DNA of 64,000 bases from Candidatus Latescibacterota bacterium (GTDB taxonomy: Bacteria; Latescibacterota; UBA2968): contig JAJEDY010000018.1 in NCBI GenBank assembly GCA_022821275.1, positions 26,539-90,538 on the forward strand. Direction: 5' to 3'. Shown in pieces: positions 1 through 8,559 of this stretch. Within the stretch, counting starts at the first letter, position 1; each line of letters opens with the position of its first letter. The notes below the pieces were generated by a model. It did not search any database. It was not told the DNA's origin and worked only from the letters and a program-made list of their open reading frames with translations. The translations under genes were made by a program, and so were the position numbers.

Positions 1-99
1 AGATGTACTACAGACCAAGTATCCAAATTTCACCTAACCATACCGGGAAGTCCCGATGAGTCGATTGTAAATCTGAAGGATCAATTTGAGAATATCTAA
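1..99 (+). CDS. 3' end of an unidentified upstream gene (partial)
   Basis: The first frame is open from the window edge to a TAA at 97-99 and encodes 32 residues ending in DQFENI. The stop lies 11 nt before the next start codon and just before its Shine-Dalgarno, which fits the last codons of an upstream co-directional gene. The fragment is too short to assign to a family. It could also be a chance open frame. Confidence 0.45.
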   Translation, partial: RCTTDQVSKFHLTIPGSPDESIVNLKDQFENI

Positions 100-110
100 G
101 GAGTTAGAAA

Positions 111-1163
111 ATGGAACAGGAATTTCAGGAGCGTGTCGTAAAGATAGAGCCTCCAAAACGTCACTTCGTACTTCTGATTTCACCTGACGGTTCTATGCTC
201 GGCCTTGATGAAAGTAGCGAACTCGCCTTGCACGACGAAGCCGACGATCGCGTGATCTGGGATCGCACACCAGAAGGCATAAAGCACGTGGCAACCGGTA
301 AAGATGTATCCACCGATATCGATGAGGATGTCTGCACATTGTCTGTCGGTTCAGACGAGATGACCTTCACCACCTATCACGGCCCTGAAAAATTGCCGTC
401 TGAATATCTCGAACACTTAAAGCGCGAAGGGTGGGTCTGTCTGACCTGTATTCTGCCACCAGACATTTTAGAAGATATGGAACGCGTCGCCGGTACAGAT
501 CGTTACGAACACCTGGAAATGAACACCGACATACCCAGGATCTGTCAGAGTGTCTCTGTTGCCAGAGCATCCATTGAGCCCATCTCCATTTGGTTGGCCA
601 GACAGTATATGGGAGCCCGCGATTTACACCTCTCGCATCCACCCGGTTTTAGAATCGAGTACCCGGATGATGGCAAAAGAAAACTGGGCGGTTGGCACTC
701 TGATTTTCCCTATTCGGCGTCAACCGGTGGCAATGAGCCTCCCGACAGAAAGGGACCCATTAAGGCCATGCAACGCAATGTCTGTGTGTCTGACTTTACC
801 AAGATTCGCGGTGCAACAGCATTTAAACTGGGCTCACATCTATCAGACACACCCCCACCACCAGAGTGGAACGACACACAAGCGAGTCGCTTTCCCTATC
901 ACGGCCCTGAAGCCGATGTGATAGAAGCGCCCGGTGGTAGCGTCATCCTCTACGATGCCAGGATGTGGCATCGAGCAGGCATCAACCGCAGCCAGCAGAA
1001 AAGATCTGCAATGCTACAATCGTTCCAAGCACCAGATGTTCTGCCCAAAAACGACACCACAGCCACGTATGAACGCCTCGTGGAGAGTCCCATTTTCAAT
1101 GAACTAAATGATAGAGAACAGAAGGATATAACAGCACTGCTGACCAATACAGTGGAAAAATGA
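111..1163 (+). CDS. Phytanoyl-CoA dioxygenase (PhyH)-family Fe(II)/2-oxoglutarate oxygenase
   Basis: This 350-residue protein has the facial triad of non-haem iron 2OG oxygenases. The HxD motif is in WHSD (H196, D198), the distal histidine is in MWHRAG (H287), and Arg293 a few residues later could bind the 2OG carboxylate. The first ~100 residues look like an added N-terminal region before the double-stranded beta-helix core. The start is supported by AAGGAG 8 nt upstream. The stop overlaps the following sulfatase start (ATGATGG), so the two genes are probably translationally coupled. PhyH enzymes hydroxylate many small molecules and the substrate cannot be read from the sequence. The neighbours (sulfatase, ThDP enzyme, second PhyH) suggest breakdown of a sulfated or organic-acid compound. 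Family confidence is high and substrate is unknown. Confidence 0.85.
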   Translation: MEQEFQERVVKIEPPKRHFVLLISPDGSMLGLDESSELALHDEADDRVIWDRTPEGIKHVATGKDVSTDIDEDVCTLSVGSDEMTFTTYHGPEKLPSEYLEHLKREGWVCLTCILPPDILEDMERVAGTDRYEHLEMNTDIPRICQSVSVARASIEPISIWLARQYMGARDLHLSHPPGFRIEYPDDGKRKLGGWHSDFPYSASTGGNEPPDRKGPIKAMQRNVCVSDFTKIRGATAFKLGSHLSDTPPPPEWNDTQASRFPYHGPEADVIEAPGGSVILYDARMWHRAGINRSQQKRSAMLQSFQAPDVLPKNDTTATYERLVESPIFNELNDREQKDITALLTNTVEK

Positions 1164-3391
1164 TGGAATCAAATTTTCGTGGCAAGATAGGCATCTCCTA
1201 CAAGGATTCAGAGCCAGATTGGCTTTCCCCCCCATCGTCAGACGGCGCTCCAAACGTCCTTGTGATTCTTCTGGATGATACCGGATTCGGCAATCTGGGT
1301 TGCTATGGTTCGACAATCGAAACACCAAACATGGACGCCCTCGCAGCAAACGGGTTGCGGTACAACAATTTTCATGTCACGCCCCTATGTTCCCCGACCC
1401 GAGCATCTCTGTTAACCGGTCGCAACCACCATGCCGTTGGTATGTCGACGATTGTCGATGGCGGTGATGCTGGGTTTCCCAACCGTCGAAGTCGCGTGAG
1501 CCGACACGCGGCAACCCTGGCAGAGATGCTGAGCGAAGAAGGCTTCGCCACCTTTGCCCTGGGCAAATGGCATCTCAACCCCAGTACACAAAACTCAGCT
1601 GGTGGATCTCGCGAAGAATGGCCATTACAGCGCGGGTTCGATCGCTTCTACGGATTCTTACCCGGTGCAACCGACCAGTTTTATCCAGAACTGACCTATG
1701 ACAACCACCCTGTATCGCCCCCAAAAACGCCTGAAGAAGGTTATCACCTCACAGAGGATCTGGTAGATCACGCCATCGAGTTTGTCAATGACCTCAAGGC
1801 CATGCGTCCCGAAACACCGTTCTTCATGTACTTCGCGCCCGGTGCTATGCATAACCCACATCAAGCGCCAAAAGAATACATCGATAAATACAAAGGTCGT
1901 TTTGACGAAGGGTGGGACGTTATCCGTGAGCGCTATTTTCAAAAGCAAACCGAACTTGGGATTATCCCTGACGGCACGCGCCTGCCACCCAGGAATCCCG
2001 GCGTACAGCCCTGGGAAACACTGAGCCAGAATGAAAAGAATTTCGTGTGCCGGCTGCAGGAAACATGGGCAGGTTTCCTCGAGCATACGGATGCACAAAT
2101 CGGACGACTGATCGAACATCTGCGCGCTATTGATCAACTGGATAATACACTCCTGATACTCACCGCCGACAACGGCACCAGCCAAAACGGTGGTCCTTAC
2201 GGTGTTATGAACATTGGTCCAAGTCCCCTGCGCAATGCCGCAAATAATGGGCAGACCGTAGGCGGGAAAACCGGTCGCGCTTTACCAGAAGAAGATTTCG
2301 ATGCCATACAAGAAAAACTGGATGACATCGGGAGCCCGCACAGCTACACCGATATCCCCTGGGGTTGGGCGCAGGTGGGCAACACACCCTTGCCATGGTA
2401 CAAGCAGGATACACATGCGGGCGGTGTACGCGTGCCGATAATCATTCACTATCCCCCAGCTATAAAAGATGCTGGCGGTGTAAGGGGACAGTTCCACTTC
2501 GTTTCAGATCTCACACCAACAATACTTGAAGTACTCAATTTACAACCTCGGTCGTGCTACCGTGGATACGATCAGATGCCTATTACGGGAACGAGCATGG
2601 CCTACACTTTTGACGACAGAGATTGCCCTACGCAAAAACCTGTTCAGTATTTTGAAATGATGGGCAACCGTGCGCTCTGGCTCGACGGCTGGATGGCCGT
2701 TACCAGACACGACCCAGACGACGATTACAATGATGACGAATGGGAATTGTATTATCTCGATGAAGATTTCTCGCAATCCAATAACCTCGCAAAGGCCGAG
2801 CCAGATCAACTGAAAAAGCTGATTGAAAGATGGTGGGTAGAAGCCGGACGCTATGGCGTCTTGCCTCTGCGCTCTGGGCTGCCACCGCGCCCCACCACTG
2901 CGGAACCCGATTCGCTGACGTATCATTTTGTTCCGCCAATGGCTCGCATTGCATCAAAACAATCGCCCGCACTGGAACAGGGAAACTGGTCATTAACTGC
3001 CGAAGTTGAGATCCTGCCAAAAACCGAAGGCGTCATCTATGCCCAGGGAAAATCCCTCGATGGATTTTCTTTATTCATACAGAATGGCACACTGTGCTTT
3101 GTGTATAACGCGCTGGGTCAAACAATCTCAGGTCGTTCCACAACGACGCTTCCCAATGGTCGTATTACCGTGGGCGCTGCGTTCAAACCAGCCGACGATG
3201 GCACGGGAACCATCACGCTCACGGGAGATGGCGAGACAATCGGTTCGATCCAAATTCCAGACGCCACACGCAGGTCAAAGATGCGCGGTGTAGAAGTCGG
3301 TCGCAACCGACATTCACCTATCGCGGGCGTTTCACCTTTTGAATTCACTGGCGTTATCCATTTTGTAGATATATGCGTAGAACTCAGGTGA
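1160..3391 (+). CDS. Type I sulfatase (arylsulfatase-like)
   Basis: This 743-residue protein of the alkaline-phosphatase/sulfatase superfamily hydrolyses sulfate esters. The N-terminal metal-binding aspartates are in LLDDTGFG (D39, D40). The signature CSPTR (C77 to R81) carries the cysteine that the family oxidises to formylglycine. GKWHL and a later TADNGTS stretch complete the metal and substrate site. The length fits the arylsulfatase A/B group with a C-terminal beta-rich extension of about 200 residues. No clear signal peptide is seen, so the location may be cytoplasmic. It overlaps the upstream dioxygenase by 4 nt. A formylglycine-generating enzyme is needed in trans and is not in this window. 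The substrate is unknown. Confidence 0.93.
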   Translation: MMESNFRGKIGISYKDSEPDWLSPPSSDGAPNVLVILLDDTGFGNLGCYGSTIETPNMDALAANGLRYNNFHVTPLCSPTRASLLTGRNHHAVGMSTIVDGGDAGFPNRRSRVSRHAATLAEMLSEEGFATFALGKWHLNPSTQNSAGGSREEWPLQRGFDRFYGFLPGATDQFYPELTYDNHPVSPPKTPEEGYHLTEDLVDHAIEFVNDLKAMRPETPFFMYFAPGAMHNPHQAPKEYIDKYKGRFDEGWDVIRERYFQKQTELGIIPDGTRLPPRNPGVQPWETLSQNEKNFVCRLQETWAGFLEHTDAQIGRLIEHLRAIDQLDNTLLILTADNGTSQNGGPYGVMNIGPSPLRNAANNGQTVGGKTGRALPEEDFDAIQEKLDDIGSPHSYTDIPWGWAQVGNTPLPWYKQDTHAGGVRVPIIIHYPPAIKDAGGVRGQFHFVSDLTPTILEVLNLQPRSCYRGYDQMPITGTSMAYTFDDRDCPTQKPVQYFEMMGNRALWLDGWMAVTRHDPDDDYNDDEWELYYLDEDFSQSNNLAKAEPDQLKKLIERWWVEAGRYGVLPLRSGLPPRPTTAEPDSLTYHFVPPMARIASKQSPALEQGNWSLTAEVEILPKTEGVIYAQGKSLDGFSLFIQNGTLCFVYNALGQTISGRSTTTLPNGRITVGAAFKPADDGTGTITLTGDGETIGSIQIPDATRRSKMRGVEVGRNRHSPIAGVSPFEFTGVIHFVDICVELR

Positions 3392-3456
3392 GAAACTAAA
3401 CCAACGTCAAAGTTCTGCGTCCCATCACCAGCAGAAGACCATAGGAGGAGACCCCA

Positions 3457-5130
3457 ATGCCCCAAATGACAGGTGCACGATTTCTCGCAGAAACCGTGCA
3501 TGGCCACGGAATAGACACCGTCTTTTTTATGCCCTACATCGCGCCCCGAGCATTGATGGAAATGGAAAATCTCGGCATGAAACGCGTGCAAACCCACGGA
3601 GAAAAAGCCGCCGCGTACATGGCCGATGCGTATGCGCGCGTCAGACGCGGTCCAGGTCTTTGTATGGCCCAATCCGTTGGTGCCGTTAACCTCGCTGCTG
3701 GTCTTCAAGACGCCTATCTTGCCTGCTCGCCTGTTATCGCAATCACAGGCAAAGAAAGCCATGTCAATCAGCTCCGCCATGCCTATCAGGAAGTCGATCA
3801 CCGAAACCCGTTTTGTGCAGTTACAAAATACACCGCTGATGTCCACGCCGTCGATCTGTTGCCCGTGTATTTGCGGCAGGCTTTTCGATCAGCCACCACA
3901 GGCACACCCGGTCCCGTACATCTCGATCTACAAGGTCTTGCCGGTCAAGTCGTCGTTGAAGCCGAAGCCGATTTTGAAGTCGTCATCGAATCTGCCTTTT
4001 CCCAGATTCCACCTTTTCGCCCAACTGCCGAACCCGAATTGATCACCGAAGCCCTCAGCCTTCTTTCTCAAGCCAAAAAGCCGATCATCATGGCCGGTGG
4101 CGGTGTGACCACATCCGATGCCAGTGCCGAACTCATCGCCCTTGCCGAGAAGCTTTCTATCCCCGTTGCCACATCCCTCAATGCCAAAGCCATGTTTCCC
4201 GCCGATCACGAACTCGCTATCGGCACACCCGGTTCATACTCACGCGCCTGTGCCAATCAGGCCATGTTTGAAACCGATCTGGTTTTCTTCATCGGCAGTC
4301 ATACGGGCGGGCAGGTTACCAATGGGTATAAAGTGCCGCCACAAGGCACGCCCATCATTCAACTCGACATCAATGCCGAAGAATTGGGTCGCAACTATCC
4401 CCTCACCCTCGGCCTTCAAGGCGACGTGCGAAACACATTGCGCCTCATGATTGATCAGGCCAGCAAAGCAGAGCCTCGCACCCAATGGATCGCCCGCATC
4501 CACGAACTCGTCAACGCATGGAAAGAAGACATGGCCAAACATGTCAACTCCGACACCGAACCCATGCGTCCCGAACGCCTCTGCAAAGAACTGTCTGACT
4601 TTCTTCCTTCCGATGCCATACTCGTCTCCGACACAGGACACTCCGGCATCTGGACCGGCACCATGCTCGACTTCAAATATCCCACACAATCTTATATCCG
4701 CTGTTCTGGTTCACTCGGCTGGGGTTTCCCGGCAGCCCTCGGTGCCAAATGCGCCGCACCAGACCGTCCCGTCATTTGCTTCACTGGCGATGGGGGCATC
4801 TGGTATCACATGACCGAACTCGACACCGCCATGAAATCCGAAATCAACACCGTCACCGTCATCAACAACAACCATTCGCTGAACCAGGAACAAGGTGGTG
4901 TAGAACACACCTATGGCGGTCGTACCAAAGGCTCTGACGAACTCTGGCTCTTCCCAGACGCAGACTTTGCCAAAATGGCCGAAGCCATGGGATGCTTTGG
5001 CATCACCGTCAACAAAATCAGCGAGCTGCAAAGTGCTCTTGAGCAAGCCCTCAACGCAGACAAACCCGCCGTCGTCGATGTCAAAACCCATCTCGAAGGC
5101 ATTGCTGCAAAAGCCTGGATGCCAGCCTAA
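3457..5130 (+). CDS. Thiamine-diphosphate-dependent enzyme of the acetolactate synthase / benzoylformate decarboxylase type
   Basis: This 557-residue three-domain ThDP enzyme has the catalytic glutamate in the N-terminal Pyr domain (HGEKAAAYMADAYAR, E49). It has a central nucleotide-fold domain and a C-terminal PP domain with the GDG...NNN cofactor motif beginning at G444. Members cleave or join 2-oxo acids (acetolactate synthase, sulfoacetaldehyde acetyltransferase, oxalyl-CoA or benzoylformate decarboxylase), and the exact reaction cannot be chosen from the sequence. It has a strong ribosome-binding site (AGGAGGAG) and sits 65 nt after the sulfatase. Its neighbours suggest it acts on a 2-oxo acid or aldehyde released by the dioxygenases. 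No small regulatory ALS subunit follows, which argues against a biosynthetic acetolactate synthase. Confidence 0.88.
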   Translation: MPQMTGARFLAETVHGHGIDTVFFMPYIAPRALMEMENLGMKRVQTHGEKAAAYMADAYARVRRGPGLCMAQSVGAVNLAAGLQDAYLACSPVIAITGKESHVNQLRHAYQEVDHRNPFCAVTKYTADVHAVDLLPVYLRQAFRSATTGTPGPVHLDLQGLAGQVVVEAEADFEVVIESAFSQIPPFRPTAEPELITEALSLLSQAKKPIIMAGGGVTTSDASAELIALAEKLSIPVATSLNAKAMFPADHELAIGTPGSYSRACANQAMFETDLVFFIGSHTGGQVTNGYKVPPQGTPIIQLDINAEELGRNYPLTLGLQGDVRNTLRLMIDQASKAEPRTQWIARIHELVNAWKEDMAKHVNSDTEPMRPERLCKELSDFLPSDAILVSDTGHSGIWTGTMLDFKYPTQSYIRCSGSLGWGFPAALGAKCAAPDRPVICFTGDGGIWYHMTELDTAMKSEINTVTVINNNHSLNQEQGGVEHTYGGRTKGSDELWLFPDADFAKMAEAMGCFGITVNKISELQSALEQALNADKPAVVDVKTHLEGIAAKAWMPA

Positions 5131-5169
5131 ATCGTTTAATCATAAACATCATTTTTTGGAGGAGCAACA

Positions 5170-5916
5170 ATGTCAATTGAGCAATTACAAAAAAATGGCC
5201 TAACCGGTCCTTTTGAGTTGGCAGACAAATCCCTCGTCGATGCCGTATGTGAGGTCGGGATAGAACTACAAGCGCTACAACGCCAGGAAAATATCGTGCG
5301 CCAGTTGGCAGGACAAGAACCCCAATTTAGAACGAAGATCGATAGACACATGGAATTCAAGGTGATGAGAGACCTCTGTCTCGATGACAATGTGAAGTCC
5401 GTGGTGTCCGAACATTTCGGCAACGATCTTTTTATCTGGGGTAGCGTTTTTCAATTGAAATCTGAAGGCGTGTCAGAAAATATATGGCACCACGATCGCG
5501 CATACGAAAACGGTCGCGATCAAGTCAATCTCTATGATACCAGCAACCACTTCACGGTTCTATTTGCGTTGACCGACATTGGGTACGGTGCTGGCCGCAT
5601 CGAATATGTGAAGGGATCTCATCAACCCATTGATGGATGGAACAGAGATATGCGATTTGTAAAAGAAGTGCCAGAACTCGTCCATGATAGGATCGGCACA
5701 CTCACAATGGAAAGAGGCCAGTTCACGGTGTTTCATTCTCAAATCATGCATCGCAGTCTGCCTTTTGAGTATGGCGAGCCAAGAATCTCATTGGCTGTAA
5801 GACTCGCGAGGAAGGGCACACAAATCCCCGATTATTATCCACAAAATCCAAATCCGGCCGCAGAAACACAAGGGATCGCCCGTTTCATCCCTTCAGCAAC
5901 ATTTGATTTTAATTAG
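5170..5916 (+). CDS. Second PhyH-family Fe(II)/2-oxoglutarate dioxygenase
   Basis: This 248-residue PhyH-type oxygenase is shorter than the one at 111-1163 and unlike it in sequence. The iron site is IWHHD (H107, D109) with a distal histidine in MHRSLP (H194), and Arg follows in EPRISLAVRLA. The start has a strong Shine-Dalgarno (TTGGAGGAGCAACAATG) 39 nt after the ThDP gene, so the four genes 111-5916 probably form one operon. The stop codon is only 5 nt before a tRNA-like 3' fragment at 5922-5952, so this appears to be the last gene of the accessory segment. Substrate unknown. Confidence 0.85.
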   Translation: MSIEQLQKNGLTGPFELADKSLVDAVCEVGIELQALQRQENIVRQLAGQEPQFRTKIDRHMEFKVMRDLCLDDNVKSVVSEHFGNDLFIWGSVFQLKSEGVSENIWHHDRAYENGRDQVNLYDTSNHFTVLFALTDIGYGAGRIEYVKGSHQPIDGWNRDMRFVKEVPELVHDRIGTLTMERGQFTVFHSQIMHRSLPFEYGEPRISLAVRLARKGTQIPDYYPQNPNPAAETQGIARFIPSATFDFN

Positions 5917-5921
5917 AATCA

Positions 5922-5952
5922 GTCGCAGATTCGAGTCCTGCCAGGGGCGCCA
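5922..5952 (+). repeat. 3'-terminal fragment of a tRNA gene (tRNA-Arg-like), candidate attachment-site half
   Basis: The stretch GTCGCAGATTCGAGTCCTGC followed by CAGGGGCGCCA reads as a T arm, the 3' acceptor strand and an encoded CCA. It resembles the 3' end of bacterial tRNA-Arg(UCU) genes. The last T-stem pair is A-C rather than G-C and no D arm, anticodon arm or 5' acceptor strand precedes it, because the dioxygenase gene ends there. Such fragments mark the far side of islands integrated by tyrosine recombinases into a tRNA 3' end. No integrase is visible in the window. Confidence 0.55.
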
Positions 5953-5953
5953 A

Positions 5954-6379
5954 TCAGTCTCTGACGATGTTGTATTTCTTTAGCTTTCGGTACAGAGTCG
6001 CCCGACTAATACCCAGTGCCTGGACGGCCTGGGTAATGTTGTTGCCCGTGGCTTCGAGCGTGTAAATCAGGGCTTGTCGCTCGATTTCAGCCAGTGGTAG
6101 CATCGCCAGTGGTGCCGAGGGATCTCTTTCCAAAGTAATGGCCGGCGATAGCTGAGACGGCAGGTTGCCTACTTGTAGCACCTCGGTCGTCTCTAACAGC
6201 ACGGCGCGCGCTATAGCGTTCTCCAATTCGCGTACGTTGCCCGGCCAATCGTACTGCAGCAGCAGGCGCAGGGCAAGGGTGGAAATGCCGCTTATGGATT
6301 TGGAGGCCTGGGCAGTGTACTTCTCGAGAAAATGCCTGGCCAGCAGGGGGATATCTTCACGCCGATCTCCTCTTGCTGG
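5954..6379 (-). pseudogene. C-terminal remnant of a sigma-54-dependent (NtrC-type) transcriptional activator
   Basis: On the minus strand an open stretch of 142 codons encodes the tail of an NtrC-family regulator. It contains REDIPLL-like sequence (RRDIPLLARHFLEKY), then YDWPGNVRELENAI from the end of the AAA+ domain, then a Fis-type helix-turn-helix (TQAVQALGISRATLYRKLKKY). A stop at 6380-6382 precedes it, and the Walker A, Walker B and GAFTGA regions are absent. An initiation codon exists only inside the motif (TTG at 6226). The protein lacks its ATPase core and receiver, so this is a decayed gene next to the presumed island edge. A complete rpoN lies at 30372. Confidence 0.7.
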
Positions 6380-6382
6380 CTA

Positions 6383-6820
6383 TCGCACACCGGTGCGGTA
6401 GAGCGGTAGAATAGCTTTGGCTCCTCGCCAGCACCGGTCGTTTCCACCACATTGTCGTCATTGGGCGGAGAAATTTCCTCCAGGTCGCCCAGGTCGGGTT
6501 CCCGGAATTGCTCTTTGAAGTCCCTGGGCGGATCCCTATATCACGGTAGCTGGGCAATTGTGTTTCAACAAGCTGCCAGTGGTGAGGGTATGCTATGGAT
6601 ACGGGAGGGAGATAAAAACAGAGAGGGTAGTCCTGTCATTGTCGGCTGATGTGACGTGGTGTGACATTGGCCACCTCCCTTTGGGCTACCCTCTCCAAGC
6701 ATGTTCTGAGAAGACAATACGTGGATGGCTACTACAAGAATAGAAAACAGTAAAATGACACTGTTCCTCTTTATCAAATTTGTGTACGTCTGCACGTGGA
6801 TTGCTAAAAGGAGGTGACCT
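6383..6820. other. Degraded intergenic stretch without a convincing gene
   Basis: No convincing coding region is seen here. On the minus strand between about 6390 and 6530 a different frame is open for some 50 codons and contains LFYR. That motif precedes REDIPLL in intact NtrC-type activators, so part of this stretch may be scrambled remains of the same regulator. The rest shows no recognisable RNA gene or repeat. Confidence 0.4.
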
Positions 6821-7045
6821 ATGCCCGATATTTTCCCTGTGTATGCTTTCCTTTCTTATCTGTGTGCGCGTTCTGCGCCAGATGGTAGTGTTTTGAGAAT
6901 TGTGTTTTACTGTTTTGCAGTTCTTTCTGGCTTCGCCTTTGGTTGGTTGTCTCGACCTGAATGTTCGTTACCTCATCGAAGACCGAATATACGCACCGTC
7001 ATCAATCACCAAATCCTTCACAAAAAGCCCAACGATCTTCTCTAA
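6821..7045 (+). CDS. Possible small membrane protein
   Basis: This 74-codon frame begins with ATG 5 nt after an excellent Shine-Dalgarno (AAAGGAGGTGACCT). It has one hydrophobic segment at about residues 25-42 (LRIVFYCFAVLSGFAFGWLS) and a basic C terminus. No family is recognised. The last codons run through one arm of the hairpin at 7026-7056, which more likely serves as terminator for the opposite gene. The ribosome-binding site argues for a real gene and the overlap argues against it. Alternatively it is the truncated start of a lost gene. Confidence 0.35.
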   Translation: MPDIFPVYAFLSYLCARSAPDGSVLRIVFYCFAVLSGFAFGWLSRPECSLPHRRPNIRTVINHQILHKKPNDLL

Positions 7046-7056
7046 ACCGTTGGGCT
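7021..7056 (-). terminator. Rho-independent terminator of the SDR gene
   Basis: The perfect 9-bp stem AGCCCAACG (7026-7034) and CGTTGGGCT (7048-7056) is followed, reading the minus strand, by TTTTTG. It lies about 40 nt after the stop of the minus-strand SDR gene. Confidence 0.75.
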
Positions 7057-7097
7057 ATTCCTAATTCGGCAACAGCATCAAAACAGGGCAACTCCAA

Positions 7098-7865
7098 TTA
7101 GACGCCAGTGGTCAAGAGACCGCCATCCACTGGTAGGGAGGCACCGGTAATATTACCGGCCGCGGGCGAACAGAGAAAGGCAACGGCTCGTCCGATATCC
7201 TCAGGGGTGCCACGGCGCTCCAGAGGGATATTGGCTTTGAGTTCGTCGGACACGCTGCCCACAGACGGGGCCTGAGTGTCAAAAACATGGCTCAGGTCCA
7301 TGTAACCCGGCATTACGGCGTTGCAGCGGATATTGTGGGAACCCAGGTCCACAGCCATGCTCTCGGTGAGACGCAGAACACCGGCTTTGGCCACTCCGTA
7401 GGCCGTATCCTCGGGCCATGCGCGGTAGGCATGGACCGAAGATGTACTGACAATGCAACCTCCCTCGCCCTGTTGTACCATAATGCGGGCGGCTTGCTGG
7501 CTGCAAAGAAAAAAGCCTTTGAGACACACGTCCAGGGTCAAATCCCAGTTTTCTTCGGTGATTTCGAGGAAGGTAGCCCCGCTTCCGGCATAGGGATTGT
7601 TAACCAGGATATCAAGGCGATTAAAACGTGCGATGAAGGCGGTGAACATCGCTTCTACCTGTGCTCGGTCGGATATATCAGCCTGAAAGAAGTCGGCTTC
7701 TCGCCCCTGATCCCGGATCAGTTCCAGGGTCCTGTCGGCATCGGCATCTCGTTCCAGATCATTGATGCCTACATCACAGCCTGCCTGAGCCAGAGCAAGG
7801 GCAATTCCGCGACCGATATTGCGGCGTCCACCTGTGACGAGAGCCTTTTTCCCATCGAGTGACAT
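7098..7865 (-). CDS. Short-chain dehydrogenase/reductase (SDR)
   Basis: This 255-residue classical SDR is an NAD(P)-dependent oxidoreductase of alcohols or carbonyls. The Rossmann nucleotide motif is TGGRRNIG (residues 11-18), the NN motif of the fourth strand is at 89-90, and the catalytic residues are S143, Y156 and K160 (YGVAK). The C-terminal PVDGG is typical of the 3-oxoacyl-ACP reductase-like group. AAGGGAG lies 9 nt before the ATG. It is monocistronic, ends at its own terminator and is divergent from the CYTH gene. Substrate cannot be assigned. Confidence 0.9.
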   Translation of the reverse strand: MSLDGKKALVTGGRRNIGRGIALALAQAGCDVGINDLERDADADRTLELIRDQGREADFFQADISDRAQVEAMFTAFIARFNRLDILVNNPYAGSGATFLEITEENWDLTLDVCLKGFFLCSQQAARIMVQQGEGGCIVSTSSVHAYRAWPEDTAYGVAKAGVLRLTESMAVDLGSHNIRCNAVMPGYMDLSHVFDTQAPSVGSVSDELKANIPLERRGTPEDIGRAVAFLCSPAAGNITGASLPVDGGLLTTGV

Positions 7866-7990
7866 AGTGCGATCTCCCTTTTGGTGTAGTAGTACAAGAT
7901 TGTTATTTCAAATTTCAATATACGTCAAAAACGGTGCGATGCGATAGAGAAAGCATGGCTACATCAAATATCATCTTAAAAATTGCTTTC

Positions 7991-8012
7991 AATGATGAGG
8001 TTTGTTATCATT
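7991..8012. promoter_or_regulatory. Interrupted palindrome in the divergent intergenic region
   Basis: AATGAT (7991-7996) and ATCATT (8007-8012) are separated by 10 nt, roughly one helical turn, in the 217-nt gap between the SDR gene and the CYTH gene. This is the spacing of a dimeric repressor operator, but a 6-bp arm can arise by chance. Confidence 0.25.
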
Positions 8013-8082
8013 AATTACTCCCTGATTCGTGGGGATAAAGCATCCTGTTCTGCTTTTCACATCTGGGAACTCGCGTTTTGTC

Positions 8083-8559
8083 ATGACAAAAGAAATTGAG
8101 CGAAAGTTTTGCGTGCAAAAAATGCCGGATCTGACGGCTTGTAAGGGAGTGGAAATCTCACAGGGCTATCTCTCGGTAGGCGAGGATGGCACGGAGATTC
8201 GGCTGCGTCGTAAAGGCGAGCAATTTTATCAGACCGTGAAACAGGGCAAGGGCGTGCAACGGACGGAAGTTGAGGTGGAATTGAGCCGAGCGCAATTTGA
8301 TAGCCTTTGGCCTTTAACTGAGGGCAGGCGAGTCGAAAAAGTGCGTTATGAGATGGCCGAAGGGATATGGACAATAGAACTGGATGTGTACCGCGGCCAC
8401 CTGCAGGGTCTGGTAGTGGTTGAAGTCGAGTTTGAGACGGTAGATGAAAGTTCGCGCTTTGTCCCGCCACTCTGGTTTGGTCGAGAGGTGACCAATGATG
8501 ACCGTTACAAAAATGCGGTCCTCGCACATAGGGGTACGCCCGATGATCACGCGCAGTGA
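8083..8559 (+). CDS. CYTH-domain protein (triphosphate tunnel metalloenzyme family)
   Basis: The 158-residue protein starts at ATG 8083, giving MTKEIERKF with the family-defining ExExK motif (E4, E6, K8). Later alternating basic and acidic strands (EIRLRRKG, TVKQGKG, EVEVELS, VVVEVEF) form the triphosphate tunnel. CYTH enzymes hydrolyse inorganic triphosphate or make and use other phosphate polymers. An upstream GTG at 8029 would add 18 residues before the conserved motif and is less likely. The gene overlaps the CHAD gene by 17 nt, and the two domains often co-occur. The likely role is in polyphosphate or triphosphate metabolism in the cytoplasm. Confidence 0.85.
   Translation: MTKEIERKFCVQKMPDLTACKGVEISQGYLSVGEDGTEIRLRRKGEQFYQTVKQGKGVQRTEVEVELSRAQFDSLWPLTEGRRVEKVRYEMAEGIWTIELDVYRGHLQGLVVVEVEFETVDESSRFVPPLWFGREVTNDDRYKNAVLAHRGTPDDHAQ

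Noticed and set aside
1658..2185. Long minus-strand open frame inside the sulfatase gene
   Set aside because: It is antisense to a gene with clear sulfatase motifs, has no ribosome site and shows no family features.
3457..5130. Biosynthetic acetolactate synthase (ilvB)
   Set aside because: There is no regulatory subunit or other branched-chain gene nearby, and the neighbours are catabolic, so a specific ilv symbol is not justified.
7287..7862. 191-codon plus-strand frame opposite the SDR gene
   Set aside because: It mirrors the SDR coding sequence, which has complete catalytic motifs on the minus strand.
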